A program made the position numbers and the translations under genes. Under the pieces are notes generated by a model. That model was given only the letters and a program-made list of their open reading frames with translations, was not told where the DNA came from and did not search any database. Below are positions 44,487-54,707 of a stretch of DNA of 64,000 nucleotides, piece after piece. Each line of letters starts with the position of its first letter. The first letter of the stretch is position 1. Source of the DNA: Paraburkholderia nodosa DSM 21604. GTDB lineage: Bacteria; Pseudomonadota; Gammaproteobacteria; Burkholderiales; Burkholderiaceae. Location: contig NZ_JAFA01000013.1 of NCBI RefSeq assembly GCF_000519185.1, forward strand, positions 62,001 to 126,000. Reading direction: 5' to 3'.

Positions 44487-45680
44487 ATGAACACCGTTGC
44501 CGAACCGCTGCTGCGGCTAGCCGCGCGCGTCGACGAGATCCAGCCTTTCTACGTCATGGAACTGGCGAAGGAAGCCGCGAAGCTCGAGCGCGCTGGACGC
44601 GACATCATCCACATGGGTATCGGCGAGCCGGACTTCACGGCGCCCGAGCCCGTCGTCGAGGCGGCCGCCGCCGCGCTGCGCCGCGGCGTCACCCAATACA
44701 CGAGCGCGCTCGGCATCCACGCGCTGCGCGAGGCGATCGCCGCGCACTACCAGCACGCGTACGGCCTCACGGTCGACCCCGCGCGCATCGTCGTAACGGC
44801 CGGCGCCTCGGCGGCGCTCCTGCTCGCCTGCACCGCGCTCGTCGACCGCGACGACGAAGTGCTGATGCCCGACCCCTGCTATCCGTGCAACCGCCACTTC
44901 GTGGCCGCCGCGGAAGGCAAGCCGGTGCTCGTGCCGAGCGGCCCGGAAGCGCGCTTCCAGCTCACCGCCGCCGATGTCGAACGCCTGTGGTCGCCGCGCA
45001 CGCGCGGCGTGCTGCTCGCCTCGCCGTCGAACCCCACCGGCACCTCGATCGAGCCCGACGAACTCAAGCGCATCGTGCAGAGCGTGCGCGCGCGCGGCGG
45101 CTTCACGATCGTCGACGAAATCTATCAAGGCCTGTCGTACGACACGCCGCCCGTCTCCGCGCTGTCGTTCGGCGACGACGTGGTGACCGTCAACAGCTTC
45201 TCGAAGTACTTCAACATGACCGGCTGGCGTCTGGGCTGGCTCGTGGTACCGCCCTCGCTGGTCGGCGCATTCGAAAAACTCGCGCAGAACCTGTTCATCT
45301 GCGCGTCGGCGCTCGCGCAGCATGCCGCGCTCGCTTGCTTCGAGCCGGACACGCTGAAGCTTTACGAAGGACGCCGGCTCGAATTCAAGCGCCGCCGTGA
45401 CTTCATCGCGCCGGCGCTCGAGTCGCTCGGCTTCACGGTACCTGTAATGCCCGACGGCGCGTTCTACGTCTACGCCGACTGTTCGAACGTCGCGCACCCC
45501 GCCGCTGGCGACAGCGACGCGCTCACGCGCGCGATGCTGCACGACGCGGGCACGGTGATGGTGCCCGGCATGGACTTCGGCGTCGCCGCGCCGCACCAGT
45601 ACGTGCGGCTCTCGTATGCCACGGCGTACGAGCGCCTGGAGGAAGCGGTCGAGCGGCTGCATACGTTCTTCGGACACTGA
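44487..45680 (+). CDS. PLP-dependent class I/II aminotransferase
   Basis: Protein of 397 aa, a cytosolic aminotransferase of the aspartate/alanine type. It has GIGEPDFTAPEPV, TAGASAALLLA, ASPSNPTGTSI and the PLP lysine in NSFSKYFNMTGWRLGW. The amino donor cannot be told from sequence. A clear terminator follows 20 bp after the stop. Confidence 0.93.
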   Translation: MNTVAEPLLRLAARVDEIQPFYVMELAKEAAKLERAGRDIIHMGIGEPDFTAPEPVVEAAAAALRRGVTQYTSALGIHALREAIAAHYQHAYGLTVDPARIVVTAGASAALLLACTALVDRDDEVLMPDPCYPCNRHFVAAAEGKPVLVPSGPEARFQLTAADVERLWSPRTRGVLLASPSNPTGTSIEPDELKRIVQSVRARGGFTIVDEIYQGLSYDTPPVSALSFGDDVVTVNSFSKYFNMTGWRLGWLVVPPSLVGAFEKLAQNLFICASALAQHAALACFEPDTLKLYEGRRLEFKRRRDFIAPALESLGFTVPVMPDGAFYVYADCSNVAHPAAGDSDALTRAMLHDAGTVMVPGMDFGVAAPHQYVRLSYATAYERLEEAVERLHTFFGH

Positions 45681-45701
45681 TCCGCCGTGCTCGAGAAATA
45701 G

Positions 45702-45728
45702 AAAAAGGCACCCGAGGGTGCCTTTTTC
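45702..45728. terminator. Bidirectional Rho-independent terminator
   Basis: AAAAAGGCACCC and GGGTGCCTTTTT flank a short GAG loop. The A and T tracts make it work in both directions, ending both the aminotransferase and the convergent transglycosylase transcripts. Confidence 0.92.
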
Positions 45729-45754
45729 GTTTCGTCCGGTCTTTCAGCCAGAAC

Positions 45755-46975
45755 TCAAGCGCCCAGCTCGGACGAAGCGTGCTTCTGGGCCGTCGTGCTG
45801 GTGCTGGCGTCGTCCTGATCGGAACCGCTCGCGGACGACGACTTATCGACGATCGCGTGGGCGTTGTCGAGCGTCACGTGCACGCGCTTCTCGCCGTTGA
45901 CGCTCGCCACCTTCTGCGGCGCAGACGTGCTGGCCGTGGTGGTGACGGGCGCCTGCGGCGCGTTGATCGGCACGTTGCGGCCGCGTGCGACGTCGCGCAG
46001 ACGCCCGCGCTCGGCCATCACCTTGGCGCCGTAGCCGCCGTCGTCGGGCGAACTCGAACCGACGTAGAGACGCAGGCCGCCCGGCAGCGAACCGCCGCGC
46101 GCGATGCAATCCTTGAGCACCAGCGCGCCGACCTTGATGTTCGCGAGCGGATCGAGCGCCGCGCGCTGGCCGCCGAAGTACTGGAACTTGTCCGAGTGCA
46201 CCTTCGACATGACCTGCATGAGGCCCTGTGCGCCCACGCCGCTTTCGGCGTATGGGTTGAAGCCCGATTCGATCGCCATCACGGCGAGCAGCAACAGCGG
46301 ATCGAGCCCCACTTCACGGCCGGTGTCGAATGCCGCTTTCACGAGTTCGCCGACCGGCTCCTGCGCCACACGGTAGCGGCGAGCCAGAAAGGTGGCGACG
46401 AGCGCCTGCTCGCGCGCCGAAACGAGCGCGCGGTCGTCGCGTGCGTCGGGCGTGATGCGCTGGGGCGGAATCATGCGCGCAAGCGAACCGACGCTGGTCG
46501 GCAGCGCACGCGGATCGAGGCCGTTGAGCGTCACGGCGTCGAGCGTGGCGATGCCGCCGTTCGACACCGAGGTCGCGACCTTCGCGACCGTGCCGTTGGA
46601 GCCCATGGGCGAAATGCCCGTGGCGCCGACAGGGCCGGCCGCACCGGCATCGGGCGCGAGTGCCGTGGGCAGCATTGTGCCGTCGGCGTTGTCGTCGTTG
46701 TTCATCACGCCGGGGGGCGCGAACGAGGGCAGCGGGTTGCCTTGCAGCAGACGTGCCGGGCCGGCCTGGACCGCCGCCGAGACGAACGGCATCACCCGCG
46801 CGGCCAGCGTGCCGCGCCACGTGGGCAGCAGCCAGAGGGCAACCGCGAACACAACGGCACAACCGCCAACAATGCTGAACAGGTGATGGCTAAGACGCGT
46901 GCCACGACGCAGCAGCGCACGCAGGCCAAGCGCTACACGCTCGTCGGCGCGCCACCACGATAACCAGGTATTCAT
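45755..46975 (-). CDS. Lytic transglycosylase with membrane anchor
   Basis: Protein of 406 aa that cleaves peptidoglycan. One membrane segment lies near residues 33-52 (FSIVGGCAVVFAVALWLL), so the rest is periplasmic. The SLT domain (about 215-320) has the catalytic Glu in LAVMAIESGFNPYAES and GAQGLMQVM. A long Ala/Gly/Ser-rich linker separates them, and the tail is Ser/Asp-rich. Confidence 0.92.
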   Translation of the reverse strand: MNTWLSWWRADERVALGLRALLRRGTRLSHHLFSIVGGCAVVFAVALWLLPTWRGTLAARVMPFVSAAVQAGPARLLQGNPLPSFAPPGVMNNDDNADGTMLPTALAPDAGAAGPVGATGISPMGSNGTVAKVATSVSNGGIATLDAVTLNGLDPRALPTSVGSLARMIPPQRITPDARDDRALVSAREQALVATFLARRYRVAQEPVGELVKAAFDTGREVGLDPLLLLAVMAIESGFNPYAESGVGAQGLMQVMSKVHSDKFQYFGGQRAALDPLANIKVGALVLKDCIARGGSLPGGLRLYVGSSSPDDGGYGAKVMAERGRLRDVARGRNVPINAPQAPVTTTASTSAPQKVASVNGEKRVHVTLDNAHAIVDKSSSASGSDQDDASTSTTAQKHASSELGA

Positions 46976-47631
46976 CTACAGATCTCCCCATGTTGCATGA
47001 TCCGGCTCAGGGGTCGGCACGAGGCAGACGGCCAATCACAGGATCAAGACATCGCGCGCCCTGGCTGGTGCGGCAGCGATGTCGGGAAAACGGCAAGTTC
47101 GCCGTGGGTGGAACTCCTTTTGGGCAACCAGGCACGCAATGTGCGCGCGCCGGGAGTTCTCACGCGAAAAGCCAGCGCGAAGGGGCGCTGACGAGGACAA
47201 CCAATCTAGACCGTATGCAAGCCGTGCAGGGGTTCGGCAAAACGGCGACGCGTTGCGTCTGAAGGGCCGGGAAGGTGGTTAAAAATTTCAAACCCTGCAA
47301 CCAATGTGGACGGATTCTAGCAGCCTGTTATAGATCGTCAATACTATAGAATGTCAAATCTATAACTAATTGTAATGATGAACACTGTTCAATCCGCCGG
47401 AAACCGCGCGCCAAGCGCCTCTGCGGCGTGTTATGCGGATTGGCTACCAGCGTGTGTCAGCCAACACAGGTAAAATCGACAATCGTTACGCCGCGTTTCG
47501 TCTGGCTTTAAGCGCCGGCCGCGGACTGCTGCCGCCCTGCAACCGCCGCGCAGATGCACAATCCGGCCCCAAACTGGCCGCGCGAGCCGGCCTGCCGGGC
47601 TGCCCACTGAGTTGCCCAAGACTGGCCCCCA
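46976..47631. other. Intergenic region upstream of ubiD
   Basis: About 650 bases between divergent genes, with no credible frame. The part 47280-47400 is AT-rich and probably contains the ubiD promoter, although I cannot fix hexamers with confidence. Confidence 0.5.
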
Positions 47632-49209
47632 ATGAAATACAAAGACCTGCGCGACTTCGTTGGTCGCCTGGAGACGCTCGGCGAATTGCGCCGCGTCCCG
47701 CAAGCTGTCTCTCCGGTGCTGGAAATGACCGAGCTGTGCGACCGCGTCCTGCGCGCCGGCGGCCCGGCCCTACTCTTTGAGAACCGTTCGACGCACGCGT
47801 TCCCGGTGCTCGGCAATCTGTTCGGCACGCCCCGGCGCGTCGCGCTCGGCATGGGCATCGACGCGCCGGAAAGCGGCGGCGACGGCGCCGCGCTCGAGTC
47901 GCTGCGCGACGTGGGGCGCCTGCTTTCTGCGCTCAAGGAGCCCGAGCCGCCGCGCGGCCTGAAGGACGCGGGCAAGCTGCTCACGCTCGCCAAGGCCGTC
48001 TGGGACATGGCGCCGAGGACCGTGAGCGCGCCGCCCTGCCAGGAGGTCGTCTGGGAAGGCAACGACGTCGATCTCGCAAAGCTGCCGATCCAGACCTGCT
48101 GGCCCGGCGACGCCGGCCCGCTCGTCACCTGGGGCCTGACCGTCACGCGCGGTCCCAACAAGACGCGCCAGAATCTCGGCATCTACCGCCAGCAGCTGAT
48201 TGGCCGCAACAAGCTCATCATGCGCTGGCTTGCGCATCGCGGCGGCGCGCTCGATTTCCGCGAGTTCGCGCTGAAGAACCCCGGCAAGCCTTACCCGGTG
48301 GCGGTTGTGCTCGGCGCCGACCCGGCGACGATCCTCGGCGCCGTCACGCCAGTGCCCGACACGCTCTCCGAATACCAGTTCGCGGGCCTGCTGCGCGGCG
48401 CCCGCACCGAGCTCGCGAAGTGCCTGACGCCCGGCGTCGACACGCTCCAGGTGCCCGCGCGCGCCGAGATCGTGCTCGAAGGCTTCATCTACCCGCAGGT
48501 GGGCGAGCCCGGCCCGGCGCCCGCGGGTGCGCCGCCCCGCCCCGTCAAAGGCGCGAGCGCCGCGTACGAACACGCGCTCGAAGGCCCCTACGGCGACCAC
48601 ACGGGCTACTACAACGAACAGGAGTGGTTCCCCGTCTTCACGGTCGAGCGCATCACCATGCGCCGCGATGCGATCTACCATTCGACATACACGGGCAAGC
48701 CGCCCGACGAGCCGGCGGTGCTCGGCGTGGCGCTCAACGAAGTGTTCGTGCCGCTCCTGCAGAAGCAGTTTGCCGAGATCACCGACTTCTATCTGCCGCC
48801 CGAGGGGTGCAGCTACCGCATGGCGATCGTGCAGATGAAGAAGAGCTACCCCGGGCACGCAAAACGCGTGATGTTCGGGGTATGGAGCTTCCTGCGCCAG
48901 TTCATGTATACAAAGTTCATTGTCGTGGTCGACGATGATGTGGACATCCGCGACTGGAAGGAAGTGATCTGGGCGATCACCACGCGTATCGATCCGGCGC
49001 GCGACACCGTGCTCGTGGAGAACACGCCGATCGACTATCTCGACTTCGCTTCGCCGGTGGCCGGCCTCGGCTCGAAAATGGGGCTTGACGCCACCAACAA
49101 GTGGCCCGGCGAGACAGACCGCGAATGGGGCCGCGCAATCGAGATGGACGCGGCCGTGAAGACGCGCGTCGACCGCCTCTACGACGAGCTCGGCTTTAGC
49201 CGCAGCTGA
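47632..49209 (+). CDS. ubiD: UbiD-type 3-octaprenyl-4-hydroxybenzoate decarboxylase
   Basis: Protein of 525 aa, a prenylated-FMN decarboxylase of ubiquinone synthesis. It starts MKYKDLRDFVGRLETLGEL and has the family landmarks NLGIYRQQLIGRNKLIMRW, EGPYGDHTGYYNEQEWFP and GMWSF-like FGVWSFLRQFMYTKF. The length is normal. Its cofactor enzyme UbiX is not in the window. Confidence 0.95.
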   Translation: MKYKDLRDFVGRLETLGELRRVPQAVSPVLEMTELCDRVLRAGGPALLFENRSTHAFPVLGNLFGTPRRVALGMGIDAPESGGDGAALESLRDVGRLLSALKEPEPPRGLKDAGKLLTLAKAVWDMAPRTVSAPPCQEVVWEGNDVDLAKLPIQTCWPGDAGPLVTWGLTVTRGPNKTRQNLGIYRQQLIGRNKLIMRWLAHRGGALDFREFALKNPGKPYPVAVVLGADPATILGAVTPVPDTLSEYQFAGLLRGARTELAKCLTPGVDTLQVPARAEIVLEGFIYPQVGEPGPAPAGAPPRPVKGASAAYEHALEGPYGDHTGYYNEQEWFPVFTVERITMRRDAIYHSTYTGKPPDEPAVLGVALNEVFVPLLQKQFAEITDFYLPPEGCSYRMAIVQMKKSYPGHAKRVMFGVWSFLRQFMYTKFIVVVDDDVDIRDWKEVIWAITTRIDPARDTVLVENTPIDYLDFASPVAGLGSKMGLDATNKWPGETDREWGRAIEMDAAVKTRVDRLYDELGFSRS

Positions 49210-49372
49210 CGCGCCGCGCGATCCGGCGCAACCCGGCGATACCCGGCGTGAGGCCTCGCGCACCACGCCGGCCGATTCATCCGCGACGCCTTTTCGCGAC
49301 GCCGCGCTTACCGCGTCACGCCTCGTGCATGGCATGAGCCGCGGCGCCAGTGAACCTGAAGGAGACTCGAGG

Positions 49373-50842
49373 ATGATGCCCGCATCGGAGCGCCTGACGC
49401 AACTGAACGATCCCGCCCTCTTCAAGACCCGCGCGTACATCGACGGCGAATGGAGCGGCGGTGCGGCCACGTTCGCCGTGCTCGACCCCGCCGACAACGC
49501 CGAAATCGCGAGCGTGCCCGACTTCGGCGCCGACGAGGCGCATCGCGCCATCGGCGCTGCGAACGCCGCGCTGCCCGCGTGGCGCGCGAAGACGGGCAAG
49601 GAGCGCGCCGCCATCCTGCGGCGCTGGTTCGACCTCGTGATCGAGCACGCCGACGACCTCGCCGCGATCATGACCGCCGAGCAAGGCAAGCCGCTCGCCG
49701 AGGCGCGCGGCGAAGTGATCTATGGCGCGTCGTTCCTGGAGTGGTTCGCCGAAGAAGCCAAGCGTGTGAACGGCGACGTGCTCGCGAGCCCCGCCAGCGA
49801 CCGCAAGCTCGTCGTGCTCAAGCAGCCGATCGGCGTGTGCGCCTCGATCACTCCCTGGAACTTCCCGATCGCGATGATTACACGCAAGGTCGCGCCGGCC
49901 ATCGCCGCGGGCTGCACGATCGTCGTGAAGCCCGCCGAGCAAACGCCGCTTTGCGCGCTCGCGCTCGCCGAACTGGCGCAGCGCGCGGGCGTGCCCAAGG
50001 GCGTGTTCAACGTGCTCACCGCCGACTCCGCGAACTCTATCGCAATTGGCAAAGCCCTCTGCGAGAGCGACATCGTGCGCCATCTCTCGTTCACGGGATC
50101 GACGCCGGTGGGCCGCATCCTCATGCAGCAGTGCGCGCCGACGGTCAAGAAACTCGCCCTCGAACTGGGCGGCCACGCCCCCTTCATCGTGTTCGACGAC
50201 GCCGACCTCGACGCCGCCGTGGAAGGCGCGATGATCTCGAAGTATCGTAACGCGGGCCAGACCTGCGTCTGCACGAACCGCTTCTATGTGCACGAGAAGG
50301 TGTACGACGCTTTCGTCGAGAAGCTCGCCGCCGCCTCACGCAAGATCAAGGTGGGCAACGGCTTCGAAGATGGCGTGAGCCAGGGGCCGTTGATCGACGA
50401 CGCGGCCGTCGCCAAGGTCGAGCAGCACATCAGCGATGCGACCGCCCAGGGCGCGAAGCTCGTGGCGGGCGGCAAGGTCAGCTCGGGGCGCTACGTCGAG
50501 CCCACCGTGCTCGCCGACGTCACGCGCGACATGCTGATCGCTCGCGAGGAAACCTTCGGGCCGGTCGCGGCGGTATTCCGCTTCAGTGACGAAGCCGAAG
50601 TGATCGGCCTCGCCAACGACACCGAATTCGGCCTCGCCTCGTACTTCTATAGCCGCGACATCGGCCGCGTCTGGCGCGTGGCGGAAGCGCTCGAGTACGG
50701 CATGGTCGGGGTGAACACCGGACTCATTTCGAACGAGGTTGCGCCATTCGGCGGCGTGAAGCAGTCGGGTCTCGGGCGCGAAGGTTCGAAGTACGGCATC
50801 GACGAATATGTCGAACTGAAGTATCTGTGCATCGGCGTTTGA
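49373..50842 (+). CDS. gabD: Succinate-semialdehyde dehydrogenase
   Basis: Aldehyde dehydrogenase of 489 aa that oxidises succinate semialdehyde to succinate, the last step of GABA breakdown. It has TPWNFPIAMITRK, FTGSTPVGRIL, the catalytic Glu in LELGGHAPFIVFDDAD and the catalytic Cys in NAGQTCVC. AAGGAG lies 8 bases before the ATG at 49373. Confidence 0.93.
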   Translation: MMPASERLTQLNDPALFKTRAYIDGEWSGGAATFAVLDPADNAEIASVPDFGADEAHRAIGAANAALPAWRAKTGKERAAILRRWFDLVIEHADDLAAIMTAEQGKPLAEARGEVIYGASFLEWFAEEAKRVNGDVLASPASDRKLVVLKQPIGVCASITPWNFPIAMITRKVAPAIAAGCTIVVKPAEQTPLCALALAELAQRAGVPKGVFNVLTADSANSIAIGKALCESDIVRHLSFTGSTPVGRILMQQCAPTVKKLALELGGHAPFIVFDDADLDAAVEGAMISKYRNAGQTCVCTNRFYVHEKVYDAFVEKLAAASRKIKVGNGFEDGVSQGPLIDDAAVAKVEQHISDATAQGAKLVAGGKVSSGRYVEPTVLADVTRDMLIAREETFGPVAAVFRFSDEAEVIGLANDTEFGLASYFYSRDIGRVWRVAEALEYGMVGVNTGLISNEVAPFGGVKQSGLGREGSKYGIDEYVELKYLCIGV

Positions 50843-50934
50843 AGCACGCTTGAACCAGATTTGAGCCGCGACGCCCGCTTCCTCGCGGGCGGGCGTGCGC
50901 GGTACGCAGTCCATACCAACAAGAAATCGTTTTC

Positions 50935-51609
50935 ATGTCTCACGTTTCCCTGCTTTCCGACGGCTTTTTTCTGTCGCTTTCGCTTTGCCTCGACATCGGT
51001 CTCGTCAACGTCGCCATCATCTCGCTCACGCTCACGCACGGCTTCCGCCCGGGCTTCTGGCTAGGGCTCGGCTCGTGTTTCGGCGACCTCATCTACGCCG
51101 CACTCGCGCTTGCGGGCATGGCCGCGCTGCTGCAGTTCTCGGCCGTGCGCTGGATCGTGTGGATCGGCGGCTCCGCCCTGCTGCTCATGCTCACGTGGAA
51201 GATGGCGCGCGAAGCGCTCAATCCGGCATCGGCGCCGCCCGTGGAAGGCGAAGCCGATAGCACCGCGCCGCTGCCCAACCCGTGGCGCAGCTTCGGGCGC
51301 GGCGTGCTGCTCGCGCTTTCGTCGCCGAGTGCGATTCTCTGGTTTGCGGCTGTCGGCGGCGCGCTCATCGCGAAGTCGGGGGCGACGAGCGCTGGCGCGG
51401 CCTCGCTCTTTCTGCTGGGCTTTTTTGCGGGCGGGCTCGGCTGGACCCTGTTTATTTGCGGACTGGCCAGTCATGGCCGCAAACGCGCCGGCACCGGCCT
51501 GCTGCGCGCCTGCCACGTGCTTTCGGCGTTGCTGTTCGCGTACTTCTCGTACAGCGTGATCGTGCACGGCTATCGCGAATTGTTCCTGCAGGGCGCGGGC
51601 GCGGCGTAA
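50935..51609 (+). CDS. LysE/RhtB-family exporter
   Basis: Membrane protein of 224 aa with about six hydrophobic segments. The N-terminus FFLSLSLCLDIGLVNVAII and the early glycine-rich turn FRPGFWLGLGSCFGDLIY are typical of the LysE amino-acid efflux family. The substrate is unknown. Confidence 0.88.
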   Translation: MSHVSLLSDGFFLSLSLCLDIGLVNVAIISLTLTHGFRPGFWLGLGSCFGDLIYAALALAGMAALLQFSAVRWIVWIGGSALLLMLTWKMAREALNPASAPPVEGEADSTAPLPNPWRSFGRGVLLALSSPSAILWFAAVGGALIAKSGATSAGAASLFLLGFFAGGLGWTLFICGLASHGRKRAGTGLLRACHVLSALLFAYFSYSVIVHGYRELFLQGAGAA

Positions 51610-51699
51610 TCCGTGTCGGGCGCAGAGTGCGCCGATGTACCGATCTGCGCGCGTCGATCTAGCGCGCCGCGCAGGCGGCGAAAGCGAACACCAAAAACA

Positions 51700-51736
51700 A
51701 ACGGCGCAACGCGGCGTGAGCCGGCGTTGCGCCGTT
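51700..51736 (-). terminator. Rho-independent terminator of the Tyr/Gly-rich protein gene
   Basis: Perfect 13-bp arms AACGGCGCAACGC (51700-51712) and GCGTTGCGCCGTT (51724-51736). Read on the minus strand the hairpin is followed by TGTTTTTGG, so it ends the minus-strand gene to its right. Confidence 0.8.
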
Positions 51737-51777
51737 CGTAAAACCTGCAGCCGGGCGGCGTGCGCCGCCCGTCACGC

Positions 51778-52098
51778 TCAATGACGGTAGTAGCCGTGAC
51801 CGTAGTAACCGCGGCCGTAGTAGCCGCGGCCATAGCCGTGGTGCCAGTACGGATGGCCGTAGTAGCCGTAGCCGCCGTAGCCACCTACGACGACGGCGGG
51901 CGGCGGCGCGTACACCACCGGCGGCGGCGCATAGACCACGGGCGGGGGCGGCGGTGCGTAAACCGGCGCCGCATAGACGGGATAAGCCGGGGCCACCGGA
52001 ATGCCAATGCCGATACCCACCGAGACGTGCGCCTGGGCCGCGCTGACGAACCCCACACCCAGCGCGGCGGCAACGATGAACGATACGGTCTTTTTCAC
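51778..52098 (-). CDS. Secreted Pro- and Tyr/Gly-rich protein
   Basis: Protein of 106 aa. A signal peptide (KKTVSFIVAAALGVGFVSAA) is cut after AQA. Then come PVYAPPPPPVVYAPPPVVY-type repeats and a tail of YGRGYYGRGYYGHGYY. Such small exported proteins are common in Burkholderiaceae; the role is unknown. The start is GTG at 52098 with AGGAG 7 bases upstream; a longer frame to 52185 lacks such a site. Confidence 0.8.
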   Translation of the reverse strand: MKKTVSFIVAAALGVGFVSAAQAHVSVGIGIGIPVAPAYPVYAAPVYAPPPPPVVYAPPPVVYAPPPAVVVGGYGGYGYYGHPYWHHGYGRGYYGRGYYGHGYYRH

Positions 52099-52529
52099 TT
52101 CTCTTCTCCTGGCGGCCGCCAGCGGCGACGCGCATATAACGGGCACTGCCCACGCATTCAATGTATCGAAAACGGCGGCCGTCATTGGTAGCCATTTGTT
52201 TCGAATTGCAATCCTGTTTTGGGGGCACTTAATAGCGCGTCAAGCCCGGTGGGCTTGGCTGCCGCGAAAAACCGCCGCGCGCGCGCCCGATCACGCTGCC
52301 ATTCGTTACAAAAACCAGGGCGCTGTCATTGTTACCTGCGCGAGGGCATCGCGCGGCAAGTCTCCCGGTAATGTTTGATTACAAATTGGTTGACCGCGGC
52401 GACGTTCGGGCCACTGCCGCTACGCGCGAGGAGGCTGTAAACGACGATGCCCGGTCCTGGGACCGGGCATCTCATCCGACCAGCCGACGGCGCACAAACC
52501 GCCGGCCACGTTAGGCAACCTCTCCGCTA
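52099..52529. other. Intergenic region with a perfect hairpin
   Basis: No gene is seen. A perfect hairpin lies at 52446-52471; the remainder is leader DNA of the secreted protein and featureless sequence. Confidence 0.5.
52446..52471 (-). terminator. Probable terminator hairpin after the 53-aa gene
   Basis: Perfect 12-bp arms GATGCCCGGTCC and GGACCGGGCATC around a 2-base centre. Only a weak T run (GTCGTTT) follows on the minus strand. Confidence 0.5.
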
Positions 52530-52688
52530 TCCGACCTTCACGTAGGTGAACTCGCGCGTGACGTTCGGTGGCACATAGGCGCCGCTGATGCGTACGCGCG
52601 GCGTCAGGCGCTTCTTCTGATCCCACCAGCGGCGACGCTGAAAGGGCGTGAGAAACCGCAGATGCTTTCGGTAAGCGAAGATGCTCAT
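52527..52688 (-). CDS. Small basic protein, 53 aa, unknown
   Basis: A short basic, aromatic-rich protein: MSIFAYRKHLRFLTPFQRRR, WWDQKKRLTPRVRIS, ending FTYVKVG. GGGAG lies 6 bases before the ATG at 52688, which supports it as a real gene. The longer frame to 52844 is not favoured. The function is unknown. Confidence 0.6.
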   Translation of the reverse strand: MSIFAYRKHLRFLTPFQRRRWWDQKKRLTPRVRISGAYVPPNVTREFTYVKVG

Positions 52689-53289
52689 GGTGAACTCCCC
52701 GAATCGGACTACCGACAGGAACAAACCCAATTGCACGGCTGCAACAACGAAACCGAAACGATGAAAAGTATTGTGCTCAGATTCCGGGACAAAAATTGCA
52801 GTGTTGCGAGATAGCCTCACGAGCGCCGTATATGCATAGCGCACTGTTCGTTGCAGCTTCCGCGTGCTGGGTTTGAGTTACTGCGCATAGGTGCGCCGCC
52901 AGCCACCAGCAGAAATCGTGCCGCGTCAGGCTACTGGCGCGACGTCGCGCCCATCACTTTCATTTGTAGTCGCACCGCCAGCGCGTGATCGGTACGAAAG
53001 CGAACATTTCGTGCGCGGCGCGGCCCCGGCGCAACACTCGCGCCGTGAGGCGCCCGCCTGGCGAGTTCCGTCGGAAACACTGTAGCCGTTCGCGGAAAAG
53101 CCTGCCGTGAGTGCAGCCAATTTGCGCGGCGCGCACATCGGAAGCCGCGGCCGCCGCCGCGCGCCGGGCCCTCCCGGCAGCATCGATCGCGGATACTGGC
53201 AAGGCGTGAGCCGTGGTAATGTGGCGACGGCGCGCGCATCGCAACGGCGGGCAACGCGCGCCCATGGGACTCACCGACGAGCACGCACA
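52689..53289. other. Intergenic region upstream of the EthD-like gene
   Basis: About 600 bases in which I see no credible gene, RNA or repeat. Frames on both strands have no ribosome sites and look like high-GC chance frames. Confidence 0.5.
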
Positions 53290-53610
53290 ATGATCAAGGT
53301 CAGCATCCTCTATCCGTATCGCGAGAACGGGCGTTTCGACACCGGGTACTACTGCACGCACCACATGCCGCTCGCGGCGAAGCTCTTTGGCGAATCGCTC
53401 AAGGGCTGGTCGGTCGACATCGGCATCAACGCCGGGCCGCCGGGCACGCCGCCGCCGTACGTCGCGGCCGGCCACTTCCTGTTCGAGACGGCCGATGCGT
53501 TCTACGCGGTGTTTCAGCCGCATGCCGACACACTCCTCGACGACATTCCCAACTACACCGACGGCGGAAATGGCACCATTCTGGTCAGCGAGGTCAAGGT
53601 GACCGTCTAA
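53290..53610 (+). CDS. EthD-family protein
   Basis: Protein of 106 aa with a ferredoxin-like fold, small-molecule-degradation type. It has MIKVSILYPYRENGRFDTGY, CTHHMPLAAKLFGESLKG and a C-terminal HTILVSEVKV-like end. EthD proteins accompany oxidases and reductases but their exact role is not settled. The ATG at 53290 gives the typical N-terminus. Confidence 0.85.
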   Translation: MIKVSILYPYRENGRFDTGYYCTHHMPLAAKLFGESLKGWSVDIGINAGPPGTPPPYVAAGHFLFETADAFYAVFQPHADTLLDDIPNYTDGGNGTILVSEVKVTV

Positions 53611-53715
53611 CGTGCTCCGCGCGGTTGAATGGGGCGAGCGGAAGCCCCGCATGACCTTTTATCGGCCGCCACACGCCAAGCGCGCCGCCACCCACACAAG
53701 AAGGAAACAACACCG

Positions 53716-54279
53716 ATGTTCGGCGATATCGCCCGCTTTCTGCTCAATACGGTCTTCACGCTGTTCGGCGCCGCCCTGCTGCTGCGCGCCTGGCTCCAGT
53801 ACGTGCGTGTGCCGCCGTACAACCCCGTGACCCACGCGATCCAGCAGGTCACCAACTGGCTGGTCCTGCCGCTGCGGCACGTGATTCCCGGCGTGCGCGG
53901 CATCGACTGGGCGAGCGTAGTCGCCGCGCTGATCGCGGCCATCGCCTACGTGCTGCTGATGGTATGGATCGCGGGCGTGGACCCATTGGGTCTTTTGCCG
54001 ACGCTTCTGATCGTCGCCGTGCTCACGCTCGTGAAATGGGCGCTCAACCTGCTGATCTGGCTGACGATCCTGATGGCGCTGCTCTCGTGGCTCAACCCGC
54101 GCTCGGCGGCAATGCCCGTGCTGTTCCAGCTGACGGCGCCGTTCCTCAACCCGCTGCGTCGCATCCTGCCGAACCTGGGCGGCCTCGATCTCTCGCCGAT
54201 TCTGCTCTTCGTGATCGTGCAGGTGCTGCTGATGGTGGTCACCCGCGCGGCGGTTTCGCTCACGCTGTTCGGGATTTGA
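53716..54279 (+). CDS. YggT-family membrane protein
   Basis: Protein of 187 aa with two YggT repeats, each with a pair of hydrophobic segments and the motif LRAWLQYVRVPPYNPV or LLSWLNPRSAAMPVLF. The family is linked to osmotic balance and membrane organisation, often near cell-division or proline-synthesis genes. AAGGAAA precedes the ATG at 53716. Confidence 0.9.
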   Translation: MFGDIARFLLNTVFTLFGAALLLRAWLQYVRVPPYNPVTHAIQQVTNWLVLPLRHVIPGVRGIDWASVVAALIAAIAYVLLMVWIAGVDPLGLLPTLLIVAVLTLVKWALNLLIWLTILMALLSWLNPRSAAMPVLFQLTAPFLNPLRRILPNLGGLDLSPILLFVIVQVLLMVVTRAAVSLTLFGI

Positions 54280-54388
54280 TGACGCATCGGCATACGGTCT
54301 GATACATCTGGCGGCGCGCCTGGCGCGCCGCGTTGCCTGAGCGAGTCATTGCGCAAGTAGGCCAAAAACGCGTAAAATAGCGCGCTCT

Positions 54389-54463
54389 GCGGGCGTCGTA
54401 TAATGGCCATTACCTCAGCTTCCCAAGCTGATGACGTGGGTTCGATTCCCATCGCCCGCTCCA
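54389..54463 (+). tRNA. tRNA-Gly (anticodon CCC)
   Basis: Acceptor arms GCGGGCG and CGCCCGC close on T and an encoded CCA. The anticodon loop is TTCCCAA between stems CAGC and GCTG. The T arm reads GGGTTCGATTCCC. Length 75 with CCA. Confidence 0.95.
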
Positions 54464-54707
54464 CTTCGGCTTGCCGACCTCTCTTCGAGGCCTGGGCTTT
54501 CAAACAGCGCGCCTGCCAGGACACCCCTGGGACGCCAAGCCCGCCCGACCGGCACATGCCGGGCACGACCTGAATTCCTCCGTTGCACAATGCACTCTGG
54601 CGCTCCTAGGGTCCTCCCGCACGCGCCGCGAGCTGGCTTGCCGACCCGTATTTCGCTCGACTGCCGCATAACGACTCGCTGCGCGCCCCCAGGCGTACCA
54701 GTCCCCG